The notes beneath the pieces were generated by a model, which worked only from the letters and a program-made list of their open reading frames with translations, searched no databases and had not been told where the DNA came from. The position numbers and the translations under genes were made by a program. Positions 19,927 through 27,939 of a DNA stretch of 64,000 bases are shown piece by piece (position 1 is the stretch's first letter; each line of letters opens with the position of its first letter). Source of the DNA: UKL13-2 sp044228625 (GTDB taxonomy: Bacteria; Pseudomonadota; Gammaproteobacteria; Burkholderiales; Usitatibacteraceae); the NCBI GenBank assembly GCA_044228625.1, contig JBGAUM010000001.1:1-64000 (forward strand), written 5' to 3'.

Positions 19927-20876
19927 CGGCACGCATTACGGACGTCGCTGTCGCGATTTTTCTCAAACCCGACGGTTCGTTCCTGCTCGCGTCACGCCCT
20001 GATGGCAAGCCCTATCCGGGGTACTGGGAGTTTCCTGGCGGCAAGATTGAAGCAGGTGAAACCGTTCGCGACGCGCTCGTCAGGGAACTGATCGAAGAAC
20101 TCAATGTTTCGATCACGCAAACCTTTCCCTGGTTCACTTTCCTCATGCGCTATACCCATGCAACCGTGCGGTTGCACTGCTGGCGGGTCCTGGCGTGGGC
20201 CGGTGAAATGCACGGAATGGAGGGGCAACAATTTGCCTGGCAAACCATTGACGCGATCAAGGTTTCACCGACGTTGCCCGGCTGCGTGCCGATCTTCAAG
20301 GCATTGGCGCTTCCTGTCACCTATTGGGTGACCAATGCTGCGGAGATGGGTGAGGAGAGGTATCTCGCGGCGTTGCGCGGTGCCTTGACGCTCCCGACGG
20401 CAATCCAGGTCCGCGAAAAGCAGATGTCGCCTGAAAATCTTGAATCGTTTGCATGTCGAGTCGTTGAAATCGCGCGCGGGTCAAGGTCCAAAGTTCTGGT
20501 GAACTCCGACGTTGAGCTGGCGCGGCGCGTCGGAGCGGACGGTGTGCACTTGACCGCGTTGCAGGTTTCGACGATCCAGCGGCGGCCTGACTTGCCCTGG
20601 GTTGGAGCTTCCGCGCACGGGCGCGCTGAGTTGGACGCCGCCGCGACACTAGGATGCGACTTTGCTGTCCTGGGGCCGGTCAATGCAACCCAAACGCACC
20701 CTGGAATGAAAGGCATCGGATGGACCCGATTTGCCGCAGATGTTTTGGACTCACCGATTCCCGCGTTTGCGATCGGCGGATTGACCCCCCTTGAGGCAGA
20801 CTTGGCGATTGCACACGGCGCCCACGGCCTGGCGATGCAGCGGGCGTTCATGGGATCCGCGACCCATCTCGTCTGA
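19923..20876 (+). CDS. Nudix hydrolase fused to a ThiE/TenI-like domain
   Basis: A 317-residue two-domain protein. The N-terminal Nudix domain (about 1-130) has the complete Nudix box in GGKIEAGETVRDALVRELIE followed by E-L. It resembles MutT, which cleans up oxidised dGTP. The C-terminal half (about 135-310) is a TIM-barrel of the thiamine-phosphate synthase/TenI type (GADGVHLTALQ, GASAHGRAELD, AIGGLTPLEAD). It is a known fusion, but the function of the ThiE-like part is uncertain. The ATG overlaps the ATPase stop, so the two are translationally coupled. Confidence 0.92.
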   Translation: MTARITDVAVAIFLKPDGSFLLASRPDGKPYPGYWEFPGGKIEAGETVRDALVRELIEELNVSITQTFPWFTFLMRYTHATVRLHCWRVLAWAGEMHGMEGQQFAWQTIDAIKVSPTLPGCVPIFKALALPVTYWVTNAAEMGEERYLAALRGALTLPTAIQVREKQMSPENLESFACRVVEIARGSRSKVLVNSDVELARRVGADGVHLTALQVSTIQRRPDLPWVGASAHGRAELDAAATLGCDFAVLGPVNATQTHPGMKGIGWTRFAADVLDSPIPAFAIGGLTPLEADLAIAHGAHGLAMQRAFMGSATHLV

Positions 20877-20900
20877 GTCGTGTATCGCCAACCGCAATTG

Positions 20901-21272
20901 CTAATCTGCCGCAAATGCGGCTTTGATCCATTCCGGCGCATCCTTGTCGAGCGAGCCCAGCAGCACAACGTCAAACCTGCAAGGCGGAAGTTCGCGCCGC
21001 TTGCTGAGGTAATGTTGTGCAGCCATGGCAATGCGTCGCTGCTTTGCCGGCGTGATGCTCGCCGCGGCGCCGCCGAAGCGATGGGGAGATCTTTCTTCGC
21101 GCAGGCGCACTTCAACAAAGACAATCGTGCCCCGGTCTTCGGCAATCAGGTCGATCTCTCCTTCGCGGCTACGGTAATTGCGCTCGAGGATGGTCAGACC
21201 GTTTCGTACCAAGTGGTCCTCGGCGATTCTTTCTGCGCGTTCACCGCGCAAGAGGTGACGGGCGCCGGCCAT
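20901..21272 (-). CDS. yraN: YraN/UPF0102 family nuclease-fold protein
   Basis: A 123-residue UPF0102 protein. The motifs are GERAERIAEDHL, then NYRSREGEIDLIAED and IVFVEVRLR. The E-x-D...E-x-K-like pattern is typical of a restriction-endonuclease-like fold, but the lysine of the EVK motif reads as arginine here. The biological role is unclear. It follows the LpoA-like gene with a one-base gap, the usual order in proteobacteria (rsmI divergent, lpoA, yraN). Confidence 0.93.
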   Translation of the reverse strand: MAGARHLLRGERAERIAEDHLVRNGLTILERNYRSREGEIDLIAEDRGTIVFVEVRLREERSPHRFGGAAASITPAKQRRIAMAAQHYLSKRRELPPCRFDVVLLGSLDKDAPEWIKAAFAAD

Positions 21273-21273
21273 G

Positions 21274-22491
21274 TCACTCCGGATGCCCGGCGCGGGCCAC
21301 GACGCGCCCGTCGCGCAATTCCGCCGAGATCAGCGTGCGGACAAACTGACGTCCCTCGAGGGTAATCTTCCCGGTCACGCCATCGAGAGGCGCAAAGCGT
21401 GCAGATTTTTCCGCCCGCGACATCGCATTGGCCAGCCTCCAAGCGTCGATTCCCAAGGCGTACAGGCGTTCCAGGTCGATGGCCATGGGCTCGTTCGGCT
21501 TCTGATACGCCATGACTGCCGGGTGATCCGCCTCAACAAACCACGGCATTTCCAGAAAGCGCACGCCATCCAGATCCAGGTTTTCGACTGCGTCCGCGCG
21601 CGGATCGATGGTGTAGGTGGTCGTGAACACCGGGAGACCCTGGGGAAAGAAGGGCCGCGTTCCACGGGCGATTCTTCTGTCGGCAAACAAGATTGCAGAA
21701 TCCGCATTGGCCTTCTCGAACGCCGAAGCCAATTTGGGTCCTTCCTCCAAATCGCCATTGACGGTTAGCCGGATGGCAATCTCACCGCCGCGTCGGTTCC
21801 ACTCCCTTTCGAAGCTTTCCTGAACCCGCTTGGCAAGTGGCGAGGCGGATCCGGCGACGACGATGCGCTTCAACCCTTCTTCGCTGATCTTTCGAGCAAG
21901 CAGGCGCGCCTCATCATCAAGGCTCAAAGAGACATGGAAATAGCCGTCAGAGAATTGTGTGTCCGGCGTGGACGGCGTGTTTAGCGCCAAGGCGGGAAGA
22001 AAGCCCGACTCCCTTGCGAGCACATTCGCACCGTCACGCGTCAGGCCACCGACGACCATGACCGCGCCATCGCTCGCTGCTCGACGAATTTCCTTGGCGA
22101 GTGCGACCGTATCGTCGTCTGCCGGGTAGACCCGAAAGGGGGGGGCGTCCTTGCCCTCCGCCTGTGCCGCTGCAAGGAATCCGGATTTGACGGCCTCCGA
22201 GACCTTTCCAAACGATTTGGAACCGGTCGGAAGAATCAGTGCGATGTGTGGCCCGGGCTTCTGAGGCTCTTTGCCCCCTTCCTTGGTATTGGATTTCGCT
22301 GGTTCGGCAGCAGGTTCTTTTGAAGCCTGCGAACCAGGGGGCTTGGCGGAATCTGCTTCGCGTTTGGCATCCGGAACCGGTGCCTCCCGCACGGGTGCCG
22401 CGCTTGCGGGTTTCGTCTCCTGGGCTGACAATGCCGGAGCGCAGCAGGCCAACCCCAGCCCGCACAACAGCAAAATGGCGCGTATCAACAT
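21274..22491 (-). CDS. LpoA-like penicillin-binding protein activator (LppC family)
   Basis: A 405-residue exported protein. The N-terminus has a hydrophobic signal segment with cysteines (LLLCGLGLACCAPALSAQ); Cys16 or Cys17 might be a lipobox, but the context is not canonical. Residues about 25-80 are a proline-, lysine- and alanine-rich linker. The rest is a periplasmic-binding-protein-like fold (HIALILPTGSKSFGKVSEAV, then MVVGGLTRDGANVLA), the C-terminal LppC domain of LpoA. LpoA activates PBP1A in gammaproteobacteria; this one lacks the N-terminal TPR half, so a shortened variant is inferred. Confidence 0.82.
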   Translation of the reverse strand: MLIRAILLLCGLGLACCAPALSAQETKPASAAPVREAPVPDAKREADSAKPPGSQASKEPAAEPAKSNTKEGGKEPQKPGPHIALILPTGSKSFGKVSEAVKSGFLAAAQAEGKDAPPFRVYPADDDTVALAKEIRRAASDGAVMVVGGLTRDGANVLARESGFLPALALNTPSTPDTQFSDGYFHVSLSLDDEARLLARKISEEGLKRIVVAGSASPLAKRVQESFEREWNRRGGEIAIRLTVNGDLEEGPKLASAFEKANADSAILFADRRIARGTRPFFPQGLPVFTTTYTIDPRADAVENLDLDGVRFLEMPWFVEADHPAVMAYQKPNEPMAIDLERLYALGIDAWRLANAMSRAEKSARFAPLDGVTGKITLEGRQFVRTLISAELRDGRVVARAGHPE

Positions 22492-22494
22492 GTC

Positions 22495-23394
22495 ATGCGG
22501 CGGAAAATCGTGGCGATCCCAGCAGAAAAACGCGTTTCATTATATGTGGTCGCTACCCCGATCGGGAATTTGGGCGACCTGTCCCCGCGGGCGGTCGAAA
22601 TCCTTCGAATGGCCGACGTGGTCGCGGCAGAAGACACGCGGGTCACGCGTGGGCTGCTGTCCCATTTTGGAATCAGCTCGCGGGTCATTGCCGTTCACGA
22701 ACACAATGAGCGCGAGGCAGCGCAAGGCATCGTGAAGTTGCTGGCGGATGGGCAATGCGTGGCGATGGTGAGTGATGCCGGCACTCCCGGTGTGTCTGAC
22801 CCCGGCGCGAAGGTCGTCCGTACAGTCCGCGAGGCGGGATTTGATGTGGTACCGATTCCGGGAGCGTGCGCGCTGGCTGCGGCGTTATCCGTAAGCGGCA
22901 TGGGTGAGAATGGCTTTACGTTTGCAGGCTTCCTCCCGATCAAGGCAAAGGAACGTATCGCGAGGTTGGCGGAGTTGTCCTCCCGACGGGAGGCGATTGT
23001 GTGTTACGAGGCACCGCATCGCATTGAAGAAACGATGGAAGCCCTGCGCGGCACGTTTGGTGGCGCCACTCAAGTTTTGATCTCCCGCGAAATCACCAAG
23101 AAGTTCGAGCAGTCGCACCTGTGCGCCTTGCGTGATGCCGAATCGTGGCTGTCGGCGGACGAAAATCATCGCCGTGGGGAGTTTGTCATCGTCGTCGACA
23201 ACGCGGGGACTTCCGCGTCCTCGGAGGACGACTTGCCCCAATCTCAAGCATTGGAGCGGACATTGACCGTTCTCTGTGCAGAGCTTCCTCTCAAGCAAGC
23301 AGTGGCACTGGCTGTCAAATTGACCAGTGAGAAGCGAAACGTCGTGTACGACCTTGCGCTAAAACTCAAGCGCGGCGCCACCAACGAAGCGTAG
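22495..23394 (+). CDS. rsmI: RsmI, 16S rRNA (cytidine-1402-2'-O)-methyltransferase
   Basis: RsmI methylates C1402 in the decoding centre of 16S rRNA. It is a SPOUT-unrelated tetrapyrrole-methylase fold of 299 residues. The N-terminal LYVVATPIGNLGDLS motif, AEDTRVTRGLLSHF and SDAGTPGVSDPGAKVV all match the family. The first ATG (22495) is only three bases from the divergent lpoA-like start. Because the conserved domain begins with YVVATPIGNL near 22543, the true start may be GTG 22510 or similar. The C-terminal region has the usual less conserved helices. Confidence 0.95.
   Translation: MRRKIVAIPAEKRVSLYVVATPIGNLGDLSPRAVEILRMADVVAAEDTRVTRGLLSHFGISSRVIAVHEHNEREAAQGIVKLLADGQCVAMVSDAGTPGVSDPGAKVVRTVREAGFDVVPIPGACALAAALSVSGMGENGFTFAGFLPIKAKERIARLAELSSRREAIVCYEAPHRIEETMEALRGTFGGATQVLISREITKKFEQSHLCALRDAESWLSADENHRRGEFVIVVDNAGTSASSEDDLPQSQALERTLTVLCAELPLKQAVALAVKLTSEKRNVVYDLALKLKRGATNEA
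22539..22544 (-). promoter_or_regulatory. Possible -10 box for the lpoA-like gene, inside rsmI
   Basis: The minus strand reads TATAAT, a consensus -10, 48 bases upstream of the lpoA-like start. The expected -35 position has only a poor match, so this is tentative. If real, the promoter lies within the first codons of rsmI. Confidence 0.35.
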
Positions 23395-23418
23395 GCCATC
23401 GGATTCCGCGCTGAACTC

Positions 23419-24360
23419 TCAACTTGCCAGTAGGGCATTCATGTGACGCAAGCGCTCTGCAACAGCGCGCAACATCGTCACGCCAAATGCGGGATGGGCT
23501 TTGATGAGATCCAGGAGAGCCTTGCGGTTGACCGAAAGCAACTCGCTGTCGACGGTCGCTCCCGCGCTGGCGGTTCGGGGGCTTTGATCCACGAGGGCCA
23601 TTTCACCAAACGTGCCGCCCGTTCCCACCATTTCAACAATCTTGTCGCGAATGGCGATCGCCACGCGGCCCTTCACAACCACATACATGCAGATGCCGGC
23701 ATCACCCTCGCGCATGATCACTTTCCCCGCATCAAACCGGACCTTTGCACTGGCGTGCAGATAGTCTTCAAGCTGTTTCAGCATGTCTGGTGCAAAGGTG
23801 GCGGCTTCACGCGCGGTCTGCGTACCCGGGGCCATCTTGCGTGCCGCAAGCCTGGCAGCCACTAATCGCAATCGATCAAACATGACGCTCATGAGCATGA
23901 GCGCAAACTCCGGCATCTTTTGAATTGCCGCCTGAAACTGCGCGGCATCCAGGGCGTAGGCGGTGCAATTGGACTTCGCGATCGCGGTTGCACTCCGCGG
24001 CCCGCCGGTGATGACCGCCATTTCGCCGAAGACCTCTCCCGCACGAATCGAATCAAGCACCCGGCCGCCGGTAGTCAGTGAAACCTCGCCGGTCTCGACA
24101 AAAAACATTCGATTGACCACCGCCTTGGAAAATAATCCGCCTTTGGCCGCCTTGTCGTTTTCCTCAAAGAAAGCCTGCCCCTCCGCAACCCCTTCTGCAG
24201 TTCCATAGGCTTGAAACAATTTCCGCGCGATCGCCGCATCGTAGAACTTGCTCTTTGGAGGCGAAGCAGGCGGTGTAGCGGGTGACGCAGCCGGAGGGGG
24301 CGATGCGGGCTTTGCAGGCGGTGGTGGCGCAGCCGTAAAGTCGAGATCGTCGTCGGTCAT
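23419..24360 (-). CDS. Double cyclic-nucleotide-binding domain protein (CNB paralogue 1)
   Basis: A 313-residue soluble protein. A proline/alanine-rich N-terminal tail (about 8-38) is followed by two CNB domains at about 45-165 and 190-310. Both retain the phosphate-binding-cassette Glu and Arg: FGEMAVITGGPRSATA in the first and FGEMALVDQSPRTASA in the second. A conserved linker contains MFDRLRLVAARLAARK. There is no DNA-binding, kinase or channel domain. It probably acts as a stand-alone cNMP sensor. ATG 24360 gives MTDDDLDF. It follows a minus-strand M35 peptidase gene and has a close paralogue on the far side of that gene and another at 58945. Confidence 0.88.
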   Translation of the reverse strand: MTDDDLDFTAAPPPPAKPASPPPAASPATPPASPPKSKFYDAAIARKLFQAYGTAEGVAEGQAFFEENDKAAKGGLFSKAVVNRMFFVETGEVSLTTGGRVLDSIRAGEVFGEMAVITGGPRSATAIAKSNCTAYALDAAQFQAAIQKMPEFALMLMSVMFDRLRLVAARLAARKMAPGTQTAREAATFAPDMLKQLEDYLHASAKVRFDAGKVIMREGDAGICMYVVVKGRVAIAIRDKIVEMVGTGGTFGEMALVDQSPRTASAGATVDSELLSVNRKALLDLIKAHPAFGVTMLRAVAERLRHMNALLAS

Positions 24361-24474
24361 GGCAAGTGAAGAACAGAACAGCGGAATCGATGCTGGACAC
24401 CGATTATGGCAAATCAACGCCAAGGCGGTTGAACCCGATTGGGGAGTAGATATGGAATCGTACGAAGCGTGGCG

Positions 24475-24501
24475 AAAAAAAACCGGGGCATGCCCCGGTT
24501 T
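24475..24501 (-). terminator. Rho-independent terminator of the M35 peptidase gene
   Basis: A perfect 22-base palindrome with AAACCGGGGC and GCCCCGGTTT arms is followed on the minus strand by a run of eight T in total. It begins 19 bases after the peptidase stop. It should separate peptidase transcription from the downstream CNB gene, so the two are probably expressed separately. Confidence 0.85.
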
Positions 24502-24519
24502 CTCTATCACGGCGCGGGC

Positions 24520-25620
24520 TTAAGGCAATGCCAGTGTGTTTTCCGCAAAATATTCGTGGCTGTCGGCGTTGTTTCGCGCCTTGGTGGGATCCGTGAGCGC
24601 GAGGTTCTTGGCCGCTGATTGGCCATACGCCCAGTCATCCGTGCCCGCGACCACATCAAAGTGGGACATTTCGTGGACCAACGTGCCACCCTTTGAATCG
24701 GTGCCCGTCAGGGGGGCATTCCAGAATGCCTTGCAGACGTAAATCTTGTACGGCTGGTTCGGGTAGACATATGCGTAATAGGTCTTCTTGCATGCGCAAT
24801 CGATGGTCAGCGGCTTGTTATCAAATGCGTCCTTGATATTCGCGAACTGGCCCTTGACCTGATTCCAATTGGCGGATGAATAGGTGCCAAACCAAGTCGT
24901 GAAGCGTGTTGTGGCCGACGGGGTACCGTTCAGGTAGCTGACGGCACCATTGGCCATGGTCGATCCGGCAGCGACTGCGTTGAGAATCGTTGACTGCTGG
25001 GTCGCACTGCAACGACCCGAAAACGCAACGCTGGACAGGTTTGCGCCGCGCTCGACGGTCACATCGGTCTTGGCATTCTGGGCTTCTTCGATGAACCGAT
25101 TCTTGCGACCAGACAATATCGTCAGGACCTGGTTGGAGGTGATGTACTCGGGGCTGGCAAAGCTCTCCAACTCCGGGCTGAAACGCCCACGCATCCCGAG
25201 GGCCGGCGATTGCCGCAACAACTGCGTTTCAAGTACGTTGTACTGGATCGCATATTCGCCTGACTTCGACAAGTCGTAATAGGCGCCAATGTCTGCAATG
25301 CGCGTCACGCTTTGGCCCGGGTGAAGCACAATGAAATCGGCGTCCGTCGCGCCCGCCCGTTTGATGTGTGGGCCCATGAAAGAGACTTCGCGCCCATCAC
25401 GTGTCACGGTGAACACGTCGTCTTCCGGCTCGCCGTCAGGCACATACCAGTTCAACATGCGTACGGCGTGCTCGCCATTGTTGGTGAACGTCAGTTGAAC
25501 GTTGACCTCCTGTGCGGCGCCCCGCTCAAGAAGCACCAGATTGACTGCAACCGAGCCTTTTGCCCAGCCTGTGAGGGATACGCACGACAGTGCGACCGCC
25601 AACAACGCACGAAAACGCAT
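24520..25620 (-). CDS. Secreted M35 (aspzincin) metallopeptidase
   Basis: A 366-residue exported protease. The signal peptide is residues 1-20, with likely cleavage after GWA. A beta-rich propeptide-like region follows (about 21-170). The catalytic domain contains the zinc motif HEMSH at 316-320 and the aspzincin GTxDxxYG motif as GTDDWAYG at 326-333, giving the third ligand Asp329. Several cysteines in the catalytic half (CACKK, KAFWN) fit disulfides of a secreted enzyme. M35 enzymes such as deuterolysin and peptidyl-Lys endopeptidase are mostly fungal but occur in bacteria. GGGAG precedes ATG 25620 by six bases. It lies between two CNB genes. Confidence 0.92.
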   Translation of the reverse strand: MRFRALLAVALSCVSLTGWAKGSVAVNLVLLERGAAQEVNVQLTFTNNGEHAVRMLNWYVPDGEPEDDVFTVTRDGREVSFMGPHIKRAGATDADFIVLHPGQSVTRIADIGAYYDLSKSGEYAIQYNVLETQLLRQSPALGMRGRFSPELESFASPEYITSNQVLTILSGRKNRFIEEAQNAKTDVTVERGANLSSVAFSGRCSATQQSTILNAVAAGSTMANGAVSYLNGTPSATTRFTTWFGTYSSANWNQVKGQFANIKDAFDNKPLTIDCACKKTYYAYVYPNQPYKIYVCKAFWNAPLTGTDSKGGTLVHEMSHFDVVAGTDDWAYGQSAAKNLALTDPTKARNNADSHEYFAENTLALP

Positions 25621-25649
25621 GTAAATCTCCCTAGTCGTTATGTTTGAAT

Positions 25650-25668
25650 GTGACAACTGTGTTGTCAC
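25650..25668. repeat. Inverted repeat upstream of the M35 peptidase gene
   Basis: GTGACAAC - TGT - GTTGTCAC is a perfect 8-bp palindromic element with a 3-base centre, 30 bases before the peptidase start codon. Its size and symmetry fit an operator for a dimeric regulator. It overlaps a TTGTCA that could be part of a -35 box on the minus strand. Confidence 0.5.
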
Positions 25669-25672
25669 CGTG

Positions 25673-25690
25673 TCGCGAATGGTTTCGCGA
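25673..25690. repeat. Second inverted repeat upstream of the M35 peptidase gene
   Basis: TCGCGAA - TGGT - TTCGCGA is a perfect 7-bp inverted repeat directly next to the previous palindrome. Together they form a compact symmetrical block in the 186-bp gap between the peptidase gene and the downstream end of CNB paralogue 2. Confidence 0.45.
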
Positions 25691-25806
25691 AACGCGGTCG
25701 ATTCTAGGGGGAAACCCCAATGCGCGAGGTGGGGCGGGCCAACTATTTTGATGTTGCAATGCAATATGTTGCACAGGGGCAACACACCGCAAACAAGTCT
25801 GCTCAA

Positions 25807-26706
25807 TCAGGCCAAAAGTTGGTTCATGTACCTGATTCGAGACGCGACCGCACGCATCATGGCCATGCCAATCGACGGATCCGATTCGACCAAGCGCACC
25901 AAAGCCTTGCGGTCGAACGCGAGCAGGCAGCAATCGGTTTTTGCGACGGCCGATGCCGTTCTTGGGCTTCTGTCGATCAAGGACATCTCACCGAACACGC
26001 CGCCCGCGTTGAGCTTCTCGACAATCTTGCGACCGATGGCGATGACCACCTTGCCATCAAGCACGATGTACATGTGCTCGCCAACTTCACCCTCCTGCAT
26101 GATCCGTGCATTTTCTTGAAACCGCACAGTCGCGGAAGGATCCAGCATGGATTGCAGCGCCTGCACCGTGGTTTCGTCAAAAATTGCTTCGCCTGGCTTG
26201 CTGTGATGTTCTGCGGTATCGGGTCGCGTTGCAAGGCGCGCCGCCAACAAACGCAGCCGATCAAACATGACACTCATCATCATCAGCGCAAAATCCGGCG
26301 CAAATTTCAGTGCGAACTCTGCGCGGGCGGGGTCCATCGCATAGGCCATGCAATCGGTTACTGCGGTTGCGGTTGCGCTCCGCGGCATGGCGCCTTTGCC
26401 TGGCGTTTGTGAGATGACGGCCATTTCACCAAACACGCCGCCCGGCCGAAAGGTGTCCATGAGCCGGCCTTGCAAAGTGAGGTGAACTTCACCTTCCGCC
26501 AGGAAATACATGTAATTCGTCTTGGAAAGCGAAAAGAGGCCCCGCTTATCCCCGGCGATCCCTTCTGAAAATAGCTTGGTGCCGGCAGAGAACTCGACGT
26601 ACTCCCCGTTTTCTTCGAATACCTGTTTGGCCAGGTTCGGGTTGTAAAACCGGCTGGATGACGCCGCGTAGGCGCCCGAGGTAAGAAATTGGCTTTCCTG
26701 ATCCAT
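25807..26706 (-). CDS. Double cyclic-nucleotide-binding domain protein (CNB paralogue 2)
   Basis: A 299-residue paralogue of the protein at 23419. Two CNB domains sit at about 30-155 and 180-298. The first has a 7-residue insertion between FGEMAVISQTP and MPRSATA. The second has FGEMSLIDRSPRTASA. The linker MFDRLRLLAARLATRP is shared. It lacks the proline-rich tail of paralogue 1 and has no output domain. ATG 26706 has no clear SD, and a hairpin lies just upstream. It is on the same strand as, and upstream of, the secreted peptidase gene. Confidence 0.88.
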   Translation of the reverse strand: MDQESQFLTSGAYAASSSRFYNPNLAKQVFEENGEYVEFSAGTKLFSEGIAGDKRGLFSLSKTNYMYFLAEGEVHLTLQGRLMDTFRPGGVFGEMAVISQTPGKGAMPRSATATAVTDCMAYAMDPARAEFALKFAPDFALMMMSVMFDRLRLLAARLATRPDTAEHHSKPGEAIFDETTVQALQSMLDPSATVRFQENARIMQEGEVGEHMYIVLDGKVVIAIGRKIVEKLNAGGVFGEMSLIDRSPRTASAVAKTDCCLLAFDRKALVRLVESDPSIGMAMMRAVASRIRYMNQLLA

Positions 26707-26716
26707 GATTTGTTAA

Positions 26717-26740
26717 CTATCCCATCCACAAGTGGGATAG
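26717..26740 (-). promoter_or_regulatory. Hairpin immediately upstream of CNB paralogue 2
   Basis: CTATCCCA / TGGGATAG arms with an 8-base loop end 10 bases before the ATG at 26706. The only GGGA that might serve as a ribosome site is inside the stem. It may act as an operator on DNA or a translational control element in RNA; the sequence does not decide. The rest of the 221-bp gap to the VOC gene shows nothing recognisable. Confidence 0.4.
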
Positions 26741-26927
26741 GCAACCTGCTTTGCGAGATTTTGCAATTGCGGCGTCATTGCGAGCGTCGGCGACTGAGCC
26801 CACCGCCATCATCACCGCGTGGATGTGGCCGCTTTGCGTCCATCACGGCGACCCTATGGCGTGGCGAGGTACAGTCTGGCGGCGGTGCCAAGCAATGTCT
26901 GCACGTCTGCGTTTGAAGGGTCAGCGG

Positions 26928-27296
26928 TCAACCCATGCAAAACACATTGAGCTTATTGCCATCCAAATCGCGAAAATACCCGGCATAGAAGCCGTCACCG
27001 CGGGGGCCCGCCGGACCTTCGTCCTTGGCGCCCAATTCGATGGCCTTTTTGTACACCGCGTCGACCTTGTCCTTGCTGTTGACCACCAGCGCAATCATGA
27101 CGCCGTTTCCCACGGTGGCGGGTTTGCCATCGAACGGCTTCATCACCCCAAATCCCGGTGTGGTGGGAGACACCGCCCAAGCCACACCCCGCTCAAACTC
27201 CATGAAACGTTTCGCACCGACCGTCGCCAGCAGCTCGTCATAGAACTTGATAGCGCGGGGCAAGTCGTTGGTGCCCACCGTGGTATATCCGATCAT
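26928..27296 (-). CDS. VOC (glyoxalase/bleomycin-resistance fold) family protein
   Basis: A 122-residue single-domain protein. It begins MIGYTTVGTNDLPRAIKFYD, the typical first beta-alpha-beta unit of the VOC fold. It ends with FYAGYFRDLDGNKLNVF, the metal-ligand strand. Such proteins include glyoxalase I and diverse dioxygenases; the specific reaction cannot be told. GAGG lies five bases before ATG 27296. It is divergent from the DUF924 gene, 46 bp away. Confidence 0.88.
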   Translation of the reverse strand: MIGYTTVGTNDLPRAIKFYDELLATVGAKRFMEFERGVAWAVSPTTPGFGVMKPFDGKPATVGNGVMIALVVNSKDKVDAVYKKAIELGAKDEGPAGPRGDGFYAGYFRDLDGNKLNVFCMG

Positions 27297-27342
27297 GAGG
27301 TCCTCGTTGATTCCGATTGCAGGTGCGACGAGAATAGCACGG

Positions 27343-27939
27343 GTGAACCTCATCGATCTTGATGCATTGCCGCCACCTGCCGGAGAGTTGCTGACCCATT
27401 GGTTCGGGCCCGCTGACGTGTATGGAAAATCGCGTCCAGAGTGGTTTCGCAAGGACCCCGATTTCGACAACCAGTTGCGCGATCGCTTCCTTTCGCTGGT
27501 CGAGTCCGCGGCGCGTGGCGAACTCCAGGATTGGGAAGCCCATTCAAGAGGCTGCCTCGCACTGTTGATCCTCCTCGACCAACTCCCTCGCAACTTGTTC
27601 CGCGGCAAGGCGCGCGCTTTTGCGACCGACCCCGAAGCGCGCCGCGTCTGTCGTCACGTCTTGCATCAAGGGTGGGATCGCCGCTTCCTGCCGGTTGAAA
27701 GGATGTTCGTCTACTTGCCGCTGGAACATTCCGAATCCATGCCCGACCAGGATGAGTGTCACCGATTGATGTTGGAGCTTGGTCCGTACCCAGAAACGGC
27801 AAGTCTTCACGAGTGGGCGGAAAAGCATCGCGCCATCATCCGCCGATTTGGCCGCTTCCCGCATCGCAATGCCGCGCTGGGGCGCGAAAGCTCGCCGGAG
27901 GAGGTCGAGTTCCTGAAAACACCCGGATCTTCGTTTTGA
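27343..27939 (+). CDS. DUF924 family protein
   Basis: A 198-residue helical protein of the DUF924 family, with a TPR-like fold in known members. The motifs are LTHWFG, KDPDFDNQLRDRF, ILLDQLPRNLFRG, FVYLPLEHSES and IIRRFGRFPHRNAALGR, which match the family closely. Function unknown. The start is read as GTG 27343, as there is no ATG near. The upstream frame would overlap the VOC gene. The 3' end overlaps a long minus-strand frame extending from the DUF4188 gene. Confidence 0.88.
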   Translation: MNLIDLDALPPPAGELLTHWFGPADVYGKSRPEWFRKDPDFDNQLRDRFLSLVESAARGELQDWEAHSRGCLALLILLDQLPRNLFRGKARAFATDPEARRVCRHVLHQGWDRRFLPVERMFVYLPLEHSESMPDQDECHRLMLELGPYPETASLHEWAEKHRAIIRRFGRFPHRNAALGRESSPEEVEFLKTPGSSF

